DNA of 7,302 bases from JBGMEA01 sp964444065. Its GTDB lineage: Bacteria > Bacillota > Clostridia > Eubacteriales > Anaerofustaceae. The stretch spans positions 1 to 7,302 of the forward strand of contig CAYUFL010000061.1 of the NCBI GenBank assembly GCA_964444065.1. The letters are read 5' to 3'. The notes below the pieces were generated by a model. It saw nothing but the letters and a program-made list of their open reading frames with translations, was not told where the DNA came from and searched no databases. The translations under genes were made by a program, and so were the position numbers. Below, in pieces: positions 1 through 5,077 of this stretch; the stretch's first letter is position 1; each line of letters starts with the position of its first letter.

Positions 1-435
1 ATCACAACATCAAATTATAAAAGTGCTCCATAAGTATATGCCTCTTCTCGTGCTGGTACACCTTAGCTTTCCCTTAGGTGATAATTTCTTGTTAATATAT
101 TTATTATACTCTACACATTGAGAATATCTCTCTTTTGAAGATAATATAAATCATAAAAAAAACACATATCAACTACGTCTTTGACTCGAACTCAGTCAAG
201 ACATTTTTTATAATATATCCAAATTGTACTGAAAAAAAATTGGGTGAAATCCAAATTTATCTTGATACCCATGGAAATATCAACATGTCGAAATTATTGA
301 TCTAAGATAATAATGCATTGGAAAATGACTCCCAAAACAACAAACTTTTCTCTTGTATAAAAAACAGTATAATCTTTATTAAAACCTTTAAAAAAAGATT
401 GCTGATAATTTTGGAAATGATATGTGTTATGATAT
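1..435. other. A+T-rich non-coding stretch
   Basis: No convincing gene is visible on either strand. By hand count G+C is about 28 % over 1-420, well below the flanking genes and below the other intergenic gaps in this window. It contains an imperfect hairpin at 59-80 (8-bp arms, one T-T mismatch), a terminator-like hairpin at 177-209, isolated -10-like hexamers at 105-110 (TATACT) and 368-373 (TATAAT) without good -35 partners, and the promoter of the hydrolase gene at its right end. Two very short hydrophobic reading frames, 27 codons at 38-121 on plus and 26 codons at 192-272 on minus, lack a ribosome binding site and are not called as genes. Confidence 0.6.
177..209 (+). terminator. Orphan Rho-independent terminator
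   Basis: GTCTT-T-GACT (177-186) pairs with AGTC-AAGAC (194-202), giving nine base pairs with a single bulged T and a 7-nt loop, followed by a run of six T at 204-209. This is the usual intrinsic terminator form on the plus strand. No gene is seen between the left window edge and this hairpin, so it ends either a transcript entering from outside the window or a short RNA made inside it. Confidence 0.6.
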
Positions 436-440
436 ATGAT
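411..440 (+). promoter_or_regulatory. Promoter of the SGNH hydrolase gene
   Basis: Two overlapping solutions are visible. One is an extended -10, TGTTATGAT, at 425-433. The other is TTGGAA (411-416), an 18-nt spacer and TATGAT (435-440). Both place the transcript start near 440-447. The upstream in-frame ATG at 436 would then lie inside the promoter, so translation should begin at 472. Confidence 0.5.
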
Positions 441-471
441 AAAAGAAATTTATAATGGACGAGAAAGCAAA

Positions 472-1038
472 ATGATTAAAATCGCATGTATCGGAGACAG
501 TTTAACCTACGGGCACGGCAGTAAAACGACTTCCTATCCCAAAGCAATGCAGCAACTGCTCGGAAGTGAATATGAGATCAGAAACTTCGGCGTCAACGGC
601 GCCTGTATCTCGGGAGATCTGCCGTATAACACCCTCTCTGTTTATCAAACCAGCGCAGCATTTCAGCCCGACACCGTCGTCATTATGCTTGGCACAAACG
701 ATGCGAAGTCTTACAATTGGAATGAAACAGCTTTCCGAGACGGATTTGCCGCGCTCATTGCATATTATCAAAATCTGGGATCGGAGCCAAATGTGTATGT
801 CGTAACTTCACCGCGCATTGATTCGAATACCGATTGGCTCGATTACGAAGTGCTGCAAAACACGATTGTCGCACTGCAAAAAGAAATGGCAAAACGATAC
901 GGATGTGCGGTCATTGATATGAACGCCGCAACGGCAGACGCGCCGAAGCCGTATTACAATGACGGGGTACACTTCACGGACGAAGGATACCGGTTTATCG
1001 CCGAAACCATCGCAAACGCAATCCGATGTTGCAGATGA
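472..1038 (+). CDS. SGNH/GDSL-type hydrolase (esterase family)
   Basis: Predicted 188-residue SGNH-fold hydrolase, a family of esterases, lipases and carbohydrate deacetylases acting on ester bonds. The family blocks are in order: GDSL with the nucleophile Ser10 near the N-terminus, N-F-G-x-N-G at 38-43 for the oxyanion hole, GTND at 74-77, and D-G-V-H at 164-167 carrying the catalytic Asp and His. Length matches single-domain members such as the TesA/acyl-hydrolase and acetyl-xylan-esterase-like groups. No signal peptide is visible, so it is probably cytosolic. The start at 472 is preferred over the in-frame ATG at 436, because 436 overlaps the promoter and has no ribosome binding site; a weak purine stretch (GAGAAAG, 461-467) precedes 472. 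The substrate cannot be told from sequence. A TetR-type regulator gene follows with its own promoter. Confidence 0.9.
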   Translation: MIKIACIGDSLTYGHGSKTTSYPKAMQQLLGSEYEIRNFGVNGACISGDLPYNTLSVYQTSAAFQPDTVVIMLGTNDAKSYNWNETAFRDGFAALIAYYQNLGSEPNVYVVTSPRIDSNTDWLDYEVLQNTIVALQKEMAKRYGCAVIDMNAATADAPKPYYNDGVHFTDEGYRFIAETIANAIRCCR

Positions 1039-1061
1039 AATACCCTCTGCCTGCATGCGTT

Positions 1062-1083
1062 GGGAAATACTTTCCCTTGCTTT
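1062..1083 (+). terminator. Possible weak terminator after the hydrolase gene
   Basis: GGGAAA (1062-1067) pairs with TTTCCC (1071-1076) around a 3-nt loop, 24 nt past the hydrolase stop. The following sequence TTGCTTT is T-rich but broken, so termination would be partial at best and some readthrough into the next gene is plausible. Confidence 0.3.
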
Positions 1084-1097
1084 GAGTGCGAAACTGC

Positions 1098-1126
1098 TTG
1101 ATTATACGATTGATTATTAGTATAAT
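1098..1126 (+). promoter_or_regulatory. Promoter of the TetR-family gene with embedded palindrome
   Basis: TTGATT (1098-1103), a spacer of exactly 17 nt and a consensus TATAAT (1121-1126). A perfect 7-bp inverted repeat, ATTATAC (1101-1107) and GTATAAT (1120-1126), covers part of the -35 box and all of the -10 box with a 12-nt centre. Its position would let a bound dimer block RNA polymerase, which suits autorepression by the TetR-type product; that role is inferred. The expected transcript start is about 1132-1134, only about 13 nt before the start codon. Confidence 0.7.
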
Positions 1127-1145
1127 GTCTTACGGAGAATAACAG

Positions 1146-1760
1146 ATGAATAAACGGAAAAACGGAATCGAAACATACAGCCGCATCCTGGTCATGGCAT
1201 CGGAACTGTTCGCAAAAAGCGGATTCGACGGTGTTTCCATGCAGGAAATCGCAGAACAGTCGGGCATCAAAGAAAGCTCGATTTATAACCATTTCACAAA
1301 CAAAGCGGAAATACTGGACAGCTTGTTTAACCGGTTTGTGCAGGAAGTGCCGCAATCCAGACCAACCCAAGCGGAGCTGAACGAGAACCTGAAAATCATG
1401 ACACCGCAGGAACTGCTCATGCAGATTCTGCTTTCCGCATCACCGGCAATCGGCGGCATGTTCGCCAATACGGCAATGATCATTGACCTTGAAAAATTCA
1501 AGAACCCGAGAGCTGCCAAGCTTTACTACCAATATACAATAGAAGAACCGACTGCGTTCTATGCACAGCTGTTCGCGAACATGGCACAGCGCGGCATGAT
1601 TCGTGAATGTGATTTTCTACTTTTGGCAGAACAGTACAACTACACCTGCATTGCCCTGATCAAAGAGTATTATATGGCGAAAAACGGATTCAGCAACATC
1701 CAGACCGTTATGGCAAAGATATCCAAATCGATCCGATTTTACTGCACACTGATGAAATAG
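1146..1760 (+). CDS. TetR/AcrR-family transcriptional regulator
   Basis: A 204-residue protein of normal TetR length. The N-terminal DNA-binding domain spans about residues 10-57: a first helix (ILVMASELFAKSGF), then the helix-turn-helix at about 30-51 (VSMQEIAEQSGIKESSIYNHF), ending in the family's typical Y-x-H-F and a following K/E-rich helix. Residues from about 85 on form the variable helical ligand and dimer domain, so the inducer cannot be predicted. The ribosome binding site GGAG (1134-1137) lies 8 nt before ATG. The gene has its own promoter containing a palindrome, suggesting autoregulation, and ends in a strong terminator. Regulators of this family usually repress themselves and a neighbour; the candidates here are the hydrolase upstream and the small gene downstream, neither of which carries an obvious copy of the palindrome. 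Confidence 0.93.
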   Translation: MNKRKNGIETYSRILVMASELFAKSGFDGVSMQEIAEQSGIKESSIYNHFTNKAEILDSLFNRFVQEVPQSRPTQAELNENLKIMTPQELLMQILLSASPAIGGMFANTAMIIDLEKFKNPRAAKLYYQYTIEEPTAFYAQLFANMAQRGMIRECDFLLLAEQYNYTCIALIKEYYMAKNGFSNIQTVMAKISKSIRFYCTLMK

Positions 1761-1822
1761 CCTTTTTATTACGGGAGAGATGCTGCGGAAAACCGTATCT
1801 CACTTTCAGAACAAAGATCAGC

Positions 1823-1853
1823 AAACAGCGTGAAAAAAATGCGCTGTTTTTTT
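1823..1853 (+). terminator. Rho-independent terminator of the TetR-family gene
   Basis: AAACAGCG (1823-1830) pairs with CGCTGTTT (1842-1849) around an A-rich 11-nt loop, and the right arm runs into seven T (1847-1853). It lies 63 nt past the stop codon. The opposite strand has no T-run next to the stem, so it acts on plus-strand transcripts only. Confidence 0.8.
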
Positions 1854-1864
1854 CATTCTGCATC

Positions 1865-1893
1865 TTGACATCGAACTTATGTTTGAATATAAT
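1865..1893 (+). promoter_or_regulatory. Consensus sigma-A promoter of the small gene at 1900
   Basis: TTGACA (1865-1870), a 17-nt spacer and TATAAT (1888-1893): both hexamers and the spacing match the consensus exactly. The usual 6-8 nt from the -10 box places the transcript start at about 1899-1901, which coincides with the ATG at 1900. The upstream in-frame ATG at 1879 lies between the -35 and -10 boxes and would not be in this mRNA. Confidence 0.8.
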
Positions 1894-1899
1894 GAAGTC

Positions 1900-2160
1900 A
1901 TGAAATGGATAGAAGTTGATGTCATCTCCCTCTTGGACAAGCGTCATATTCCGATGCCGATGCGCATCCGCTTTATGACAAAAAACGGCGCGCGTGCGGT
2001 CGATATCGACAAAATTATCTCGTACGATTCAAAAATTGCCGCCGGAGAACCGTATATCCGCTATCAGTGCCGCGCGGTCAATCAGGACGATCAGGCGGTC
2101 TCCTTTATGATGCAATACTGGGTGAGCGAATGCCTGTGGCAGATGAGTATGACGGAGTAA
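1900..2160 (+). CDS. Small uncharacterised protein, probably leaderless mRNA
   Basis: An 86-residue protein I cannot assign to a named gene. It begins MKWIEVDV, then has a basic patch with P-M-R-I-R-F, then a V-D-I-D-K-I stretch, then a G-E-P-Y-I-R-Y-Q-C-R segment, and ends in an aromatic Y-W-V-S-E-C-L-W tail. From memory this order resembles small Bacillota proteins of unknown function in which a short beta-rich domain carries a VDRVL-type segment and a G-x-G-x-R-Y-x-C-R segment; I could not check this. No signal peptide or membrane segment is visible. A start at 1879 would give 93 residues, but it falls inside the promoter and has no ribosome binding site. The start at 1900 also has none, yet sits at the predicted transcript start. 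The gene lies between two terminators, so it is transcribed alone. Confidence 0.7.
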   Translation: MKWIEVDVISLLDKRHIPMPMRIRFMTKNGARAVDIDKIISYDSKIAAGEPYIRYQCRAVNQDDQAVSFMMQYWVSECLWQMSMTE

Positions 2161-2184
2161 AAAAATTGCACAAGTGTAAGCAAT

Positions 2185-2223
2185 AAAAAGCACCGAATTT
2201 GTTTTCAAATTCAGTGCTTTTTT
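2185..2223. terminator. Bidirectional Rho-independent terminator
   Basis: The left arm 2185-2201 (AAAAAGCAC-C-GAATTTG) pairs with the right arm 2206-2222 around a TTTT loop, giving sixteen pairs with one C/A mismatch. The A-run on the left and T-run on the right provide a U-tract in both directions. It lies between the convergent small gene and the FMN reductase gene and can end both transcripts. Confidence 0.88.
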
Positions 2224-2233
2224 GATCCTCATA

Positions 2234-2785
2234 TCATTTCTGTTCTTTCATAAACGCTACAAACGCTTTTGCCTGCTTTTCGAGATACGGCGCGCTTGCG
2301 ACAAGCTCCAACTTCCCGTCCGCGTTCAGCTGCTGCTTCGCGTTCGGAATGGTCAGCCGCGGCGTATTCATGACTTTCATATTCAGGTAACTGATCAGCG
2401 TCACCAGATGATCCTGCGCCAGTGCCGTACCTGCCATCGCAGGTGAAATGCCGCTGATTGCCGCGGGCTTGCCTGCGAGCACCTGAGGCTGTGTGTCACT
2501 GACGGCACGGGACAGCCAGTCGATCAGATTTTTCAGCACACCGCTGAAAAAGTGATTGTATTCGGGTGTAAAAAACCAGATGCCGTCCGCCGAAATTACA
2601 GCTTCGCGCACACGCTTCACCGCCTCCGGTGCGGGGAATTCAATATCCTCATTCATAAACGAAAGATCCGCATATTCCAAAATTTCAAACTCTGCCGCAT
2701 CTCCGACTGCTTTTTGTGCGGCAAGTGCTAATTGAAGATTAAATGACTCCTTGCGCAAAGACCCTACAATTGCCAGTATTTTCAT
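2234..2785 (-). CDS. NADPH-dependent FMN reductase family protein
   Basis: A 183-residue flavodoxin-like protein of the NADPH-dependent FMN reductase/quinone reductase family, which binds FMN and transfers electrons from NAD(P)H to flavins, quinones, azo compounds or chromate. Family motifs are clear: G-S-L-R-K-E-S-F-N at 8-16 for the FMN phosphate, T-P-E-Y-N at 73-77 for the isoalloxazine ring, and G-V-L-K-N-L-I-D-W-L-S-R at 82-93. Length is typical and no truncation is seen. A purine-rich ribosome binding site (AAGGGAAG on the minus strand, 2790-2797) stands just before ATG. The gene has its own extended -10 promoter and shares the bidirectional terminator at its 3' end. It is expected to be cytosolic. 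The physiological acceptor cannot be read from sequence, so narrower names such as azoreductase or chromate reductase are not justified. Confidence 0.93.
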   Translation of the reverse strand: MKILAIVGSLRKESFNLQLALAAQKAVGDAAEFEILEYADLSFMNEDIEFPAPEAVKRVREAVISADGIWFFTPEYNHFFSGVLKNLIDWLSRAVSDTQPQVLAGKPAAISGISPAMAGTALAQDHLVTLISYLNMKVMNTPRLTIPNAKQQLNADGKLELVASAPYLEKQAKAFVAFMKEQK

Positions 2786-2825
2786 ATCTCTTCCCTTTCA
2801 GAATATCTTCGATTCCAATATTTAT

Positions 2826-2834
2826 AGTATAGCA
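2826..2834 (-). promoter_or_regulatory. Extended -10 promoter of the FMN reductase gene
   Basis: On the minus strand the bases read TGCTATACT: a TG-N extension directly before a TATACT box. No good -35 hexamer stands at the right distance, as is common for extended -10 promoters. The transcript would start near 2819 and give a leader of roughly 34 nt before ATG at 2785. Confidence 0.5.
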
Positions 2835-3004
2835 CTATGAATTTGTTTTGAACACGCTGTTTCATCGTAAATTTGATTAATTCCCCGGCAAAACCGAACG
2901 CGCATTGATTTAATATCGGTATTTTATATTCAGTAGATTTCTCACATATCAGCTCTGTTTGTGCCGCCTGCCGTAGTAAGGTATTATATTCATCCGTTTT
3001 GGAA

Positions 3005-3049
3005 AATAAAAAAGACCGGAACACTGCTTGCGACAGTGCTCTGGTCTTT
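3005..3049 (-). terminator. Rho-independent terminator of the lipoprotein gene
   Basis: A long stem pairs 3034-3049 with 3011-3026 around a 7-nt loop, with only two non-Watson-Crick positions. Read on the minus strand it is followed by TTTTTT-A-TTTT (from 3013 down to 3003). It begins 14 nt past the lipoprotein stop codon. The plus-strand side lacks an adjacent T-run. Confidence 0.85.
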
Positions 3050-3062
3050 GATGATTGTTTTT

Positions 3063-3455
3063 CTATTGGATTGACTGGAAAGCGCTGATCACAGCATCAT
3101 CGGCATCATAGTACAATAAAACAAAATTGCCGTTTACCACAGAATTCATCTCGAAAGTCCCGTAACTCTGGATGGTGAATTTAAATTTGCCGTCTTCCGC
3201 GTCTTTGATTTTTGAACTGTCATCGAATTGATACAGCTCAAATGATTTTCCGTCAACGAAAAATCCAACCCCCTCGACAGCACCGATCATATCTGCCATC
3301 TTCTCCGTAACGGATTCCATTGTGACCTTTTCACCCAATGCCGCTTGGAATTCTGCAAACGTGTATTCTTTCTTGTCCGATCCCGACTGACTGCCGCATG
3401 CAACCAACGCAAATACCAGCAGTGTCACCAATGAAAATGAAAGTATTCTCTTCAT
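3063..3455 (-). CDS. Small predicted lipoprotein of unknown function
   Basis: A 130-residue precursor with a classic lipoprotein signal peptide: a basic start (M-K-R), a hydrophobic core at 4-19, and the lipobox L-V-A-C at 17-20, so Cys20 would be lipidated and the mature protein of about 111 residues anchored on the outer face of the membrane. After a Ser/Gly/Lys-rich linker (21-29) the rest looks like a compact alpha-beta domain ending in a hydrophobic strand (F-V-L-L-Y-Y, 111-116) and a D-A-D-D-A-V helix. I recognise no named domain; it resembles the small Cys-anchored proteins of unknown function common in Bacillota. A strong ribosome binding site, GGAGG (3460-3464), sits 4 nt before ATG, a slightly short distance. 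The gene has its own near-consensus promoter and strong terminator, so it is a single-gene unit that could be well expressed. Confidence 0.85.
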   Translation of the reverse strand: MKRILSFSLVTLLVFALVACGSQSGSDKKEYTFAEFQAALGEKVTMESVTEKMADMIGAVEGVGFFVDGKSFELYQFDDSSKIKDAEDGKFKFTIQSYGTFEMNSVVNGNFVLLYYDADDAVISAFQSIQ

Positions 3456-3487
3456 TTTCCCTCCAATAAATATTTATTCTTATTCGG

Positions 3488-3516
3488 ATTCTACCATAAT
3501 ACACAGAATTTGTCAA
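3488..3516 (-). promoter_or_regulatory. Strong promoter of the lipoprotein gene
   Basis: On the minus strand TTGACA (3511-3516) is followed after exactly 17 nt by TAGAAT (3488-3493), with a TGG extension directly before the -10 box. An A/T run upstream of the -35 may add strength. The transcript would start near 3481, giving a leader of about 26 nt that carries the ribosome binding site. Confidence 0.8.
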
Positions 3517-3658
3517 AAAACGTTTGTATTCAAATATCGCATGTCGGAATATTTGCATGTGCACGGACCTGTTCCTCAGGATTCCTTTCATCAGAAATGA
3601 GTATCTGTGTTTCTTTTTGACTCTCGCATCCAAACTATACATCTCTTATTTGACGTAG

Positions 3659-3664
3659 TATAAT
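3659..3664 (+). promoter_or_regulatory. -10 box of the histidine phosphatase gene
   Basis: A consensus TATAAT stands 22 nt before the start codon. No recognisable -35 hexamer is present at the right distance (3636-3641 reads TATACA), so the promoter is probably weak or activator-dependent. The transcript would start near 3671, leaving a leader of only about 15 nt that holds the ribosome binding site AGGA (3676-3679). Confidence 0.5.
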
Positions 3665-3685
3665 AGGATTAAAAAAGGAATCGCA

Positions 3686-4294
3686 ATGGAACTTTACTTG
3701 ATCCGCCACGGTGAACGTTACCGCAACATCAGCGAGAATTACGACCATGAAAAAAAGACCATGAATCCGCTGTTGACGCCAAAAGGAATCTTGCAGGCAC
3801 AAACTCTTGCGCAGCGGTGCAAAGACATCCCGTTCGATGCAATTTGGTCCAGTGATCTGAAACGCGCTATGCACACTGCGGAAATACTCAATACGACAGT
3901 AAAAACGCAGTGGAACGTATCGGCGGCATTCCGCGAAATCAACGTGGGAGAACTCGATCATAAAACATGGGATGATTTTCCAGAACTGTATGCAAAATGG
4001 AGCCGACACGAAGAAGACATTGCCTATCCCGGCGGAGAAAACGGCACTATGGTGTGGGAGCGCTGCAAAAACGAACTCGACGGTATTCTGGCTTCGGACG
4101 CAGAACGGGTTGCCATTGTCTGCCACGGCGGAACGATTCGCGTGATGATCTGCGGACTGCTCGGACTGCCGATGCAGAAGCGGTTTTATATCGGAAATCC
4201 GCCCGTCAACTGCGCGGTGACGATCCTGCAGCAGGTGAATGACGAATGGTTCCTGCATGTCTTCAATGACTACTCCCATATTGCAAATCTGTAA
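3686..4294 (+). CDS. Histidine phosphatase family protein (phosphoglycerate mutase-like)
   Basis: A 202-residue member of the histidine phosphatase superfamily, which transfers or hydrolyses phosphate through a phosphohistidine. The N-terminal R-H-G-E is at 7-10 with the nucleophile His8, L-T-P-K-G at 30-34, S-S-D-L-K-R-A at 55-61 with the phosphate-binding Arg60, a likely general acid Glu84 in F-R-E-I-N-V-G-E, P-G-G-E at 115-118, and V-C-H-G-G at 145-149 with the second catalytic His147. All core residues are present. The size fits the small phosphatases of the CobC/GpmB-like branch rather than the roughly 230-250-residue glycolytic 2,3-bisphosphoglycerate-dependent mutase, so phosphatase is more likely than mutase activity; the substrate is unknown. 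The ribosome binding site AGGA lies 6 nt before ATG. The stop codon directly abuts the stop codon of the convergent membrane-protein gene. Confidence 0.93.
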   Translation: MELYLIRHGERYRNISENYDHEKKTMNPLLTPKGILQAQTLAQRCKDIPFDAIWSSDLKRAMHTAEILNTTVKTQWNVSAAFREINVGELDHKTWDDFPELYAKWSRHEEDIAYPGGENGTMVWERCKNELDGILASDAERVAIVCHGGTIRVMICGLLGLPMQKRFYIGNPPVNCAVTILQQVNDEWFLHVFNDYSHIANL

Positions 4295-5026
4295 TCAATC
4301 GGATTGGATCAGCGGCAGCACTTGCTCGTAAAGCATCTGCGTATCCGCCTGCGTCTGTCCGCTGATAATGAGTGTCTCATCGTTAAACGTGAGATACAGA
4401 AACAGCGGTGCATCCGTATCGACATAAAGCCGCAACTGTCCGATATCGGAATCGAACTTCCCTTTCAGGACGGTACCGAAGTTATAGCCGTTTTTCTTAT
4501 ACAGATTTGCGGGCAAAAATGATTGCAATGCCGCACCGGTTGCTTCCGAGAGATCAAAGGACTGCCCATACGTGCCCGAGATATCCAAAATTTCACCATC
4601 TATCGCAAACGTACTCTGTTTTGCGCCGGAACCGACCACCCACCAGACAAATGATATAATGAGTATCATAAAGACAGCAAACGCGATGACACCCGCTTTG
4701 CTGTTTGTTTTTTGTGAATCAAGATTGCATTTCTGCGAAACAATCAACGTAACAAATACGATCGGCAGGATCAGCAACAGCCCGATCATACCAAAGACAT
4801 CCAGCCCCAAATAAAAGAAAATCCCGCCGGAGAGGACGGAGAATCCCATGAGCAGACACGAAACAAACATGACGCGTCCCAAGCGCGCCACATCAATATG
4901 CGATTTTTCTTCTTCGCTCATGGTGTTGAATCCTGAAATCAGCCAATACGCTTGTTGAAAACGAATCAGAAATCCGCAAAGAATCAGAAGCAGCCCGATG
5001 CCGCCGACAAGGAAAAGTACAGTCAT
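4295..5026 (-). CDS. DUF3784-like membrane protein with C-terminal PH-like domain
   Basis: A predicted 243-residue integral membrane protein. Hydrophobic segments lie at about 2-22, 50-73, 78-97 and 111-132. The loop after the first contains G-F-N-T-M-S-E-E-E-K (32-41), the signature I associate with DUF3784, a Bacillota family of unknown function. Residues about 138-243 form a soluble beta-rich domain (F-A-I-D-G-E-I-L-D-I-S-G-T-Y-G at its start) that by pattern resembles bacterial PH-like domains attached to such proteins; this second assignment is less certain. A GTG at 5035 is in frame, but it overlaps the ribosome binding site, so ATG at 5026, 8 nt after GAGG, is chosen. The gene lies 43 nt downstream of the dehydrogenase gene with no terminator between, but has its own promoter. 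No specific function can be given. Confidence 0.85.
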   Translation of the reverse strand: MTVLFLVGGIGLLLILCGFLIRFQQAYWLISGFNTMSEEEKSHIDVARLGRVMFVSCLLMGFSVLSGGIFFYLGLDVFGMIGLLLILPIVFVTLIVSQKCNLDSQKTNSKAGVIAFAVFMILIISFVWWVVGSGAKQSTFAIDGEILDISGTYGQSFDLSEATGAALQSFLPANLYKKNGYNFGTVLKGKFDSDIGQLRLYVDTDAPLFLYLTFNDETLIISGQTQADTQMLYEQVLPLIQSD

Positions 5027-5031
5027 CACAT

Positions 5032-5038
5032 TCACCTC
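5032..5038 (-). promoter_or_regulatory. Ribosome binding site that decides the DUF3784 gene start
   Basis: GAGGTGA on the minus strand is fully complementary to the 16S rRNA tail. The GAGG core ends 8 nt before ATG at 5026, a standard distance, whereas the in-frame GTG at 5033-5035 shares its first base with the core and cannot be served by it. Confidence 0.75.
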
Positions 5039-5048
5039 GAATGAATGT

Positions 5049-5077
5049 ATTGTACGCTATATTTTCATATTATTCAA
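5049..5077 (-). promoter_or_regulatory. Promoter of the DUF3784 gene overlapping the end of the dehydrogenase gene
   Basis: On the minus strand TTGAAT (5072-5077) and TACAAT (5049-5054) are separated by exactly 17 nt. The -35 box overlaps the last base of the dehydrogenase stop codon and the codons before it. The transcript would start near 5042, about 16 nt before the chosen ATG. The membrane-protein gene could therefore be expressed alone as well as by readthrough from upstream. Confidence 0.6.

Noticed and set aside
217..257. 9-bp direct repeat ATCCAAATT at 217-225 and 249-257
   Set aside because: Two short copies in a very A+T-rich stretch are expected by chance; there are no further copies and no regular spacing, so it is neither an iteron array nor CRISPR.
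192..272. 26-codon minus-strand aromatic-rich reading frame
   Set aside because: There is no ribosome binding site, no clear promoter, and the composition follows the local A+T richness.
2782..3024. 80-codon minus-strand reading frame
   Set aside because: Its GTG start lies inside the lipoprotein terminator stem, there is no ribosome binding site, it spans the FMN reductase promoter, and the composition is not protein-like.
3331..3642. 103-codon minus-strand reading frame upstream of and overlapping the lipoprotein
   Set aside because: It runs through the lipoprotein promoter and its signal-peptide region in another frame, without a ribosome binding site or motif.
3635..4279. 214-codon minus-strand reading frame opposite the phosphatase
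   Set aside because: It is antisense to a clear histidine phosphatase with all catalytic residues, has a Cys/His/Phe-rich composition typical of shadow frames, and shows no recognisable motif.
4308..4366. 8-bp inverted repeat ATCAGCGG / CCGCTGAT with a 43-nt centre
   Set aside because: It lies within the coding part of the membrane protein, has a long loop and no T-run; chance is the simplest explanation, and it does not work as a terminator for the phosphatase.
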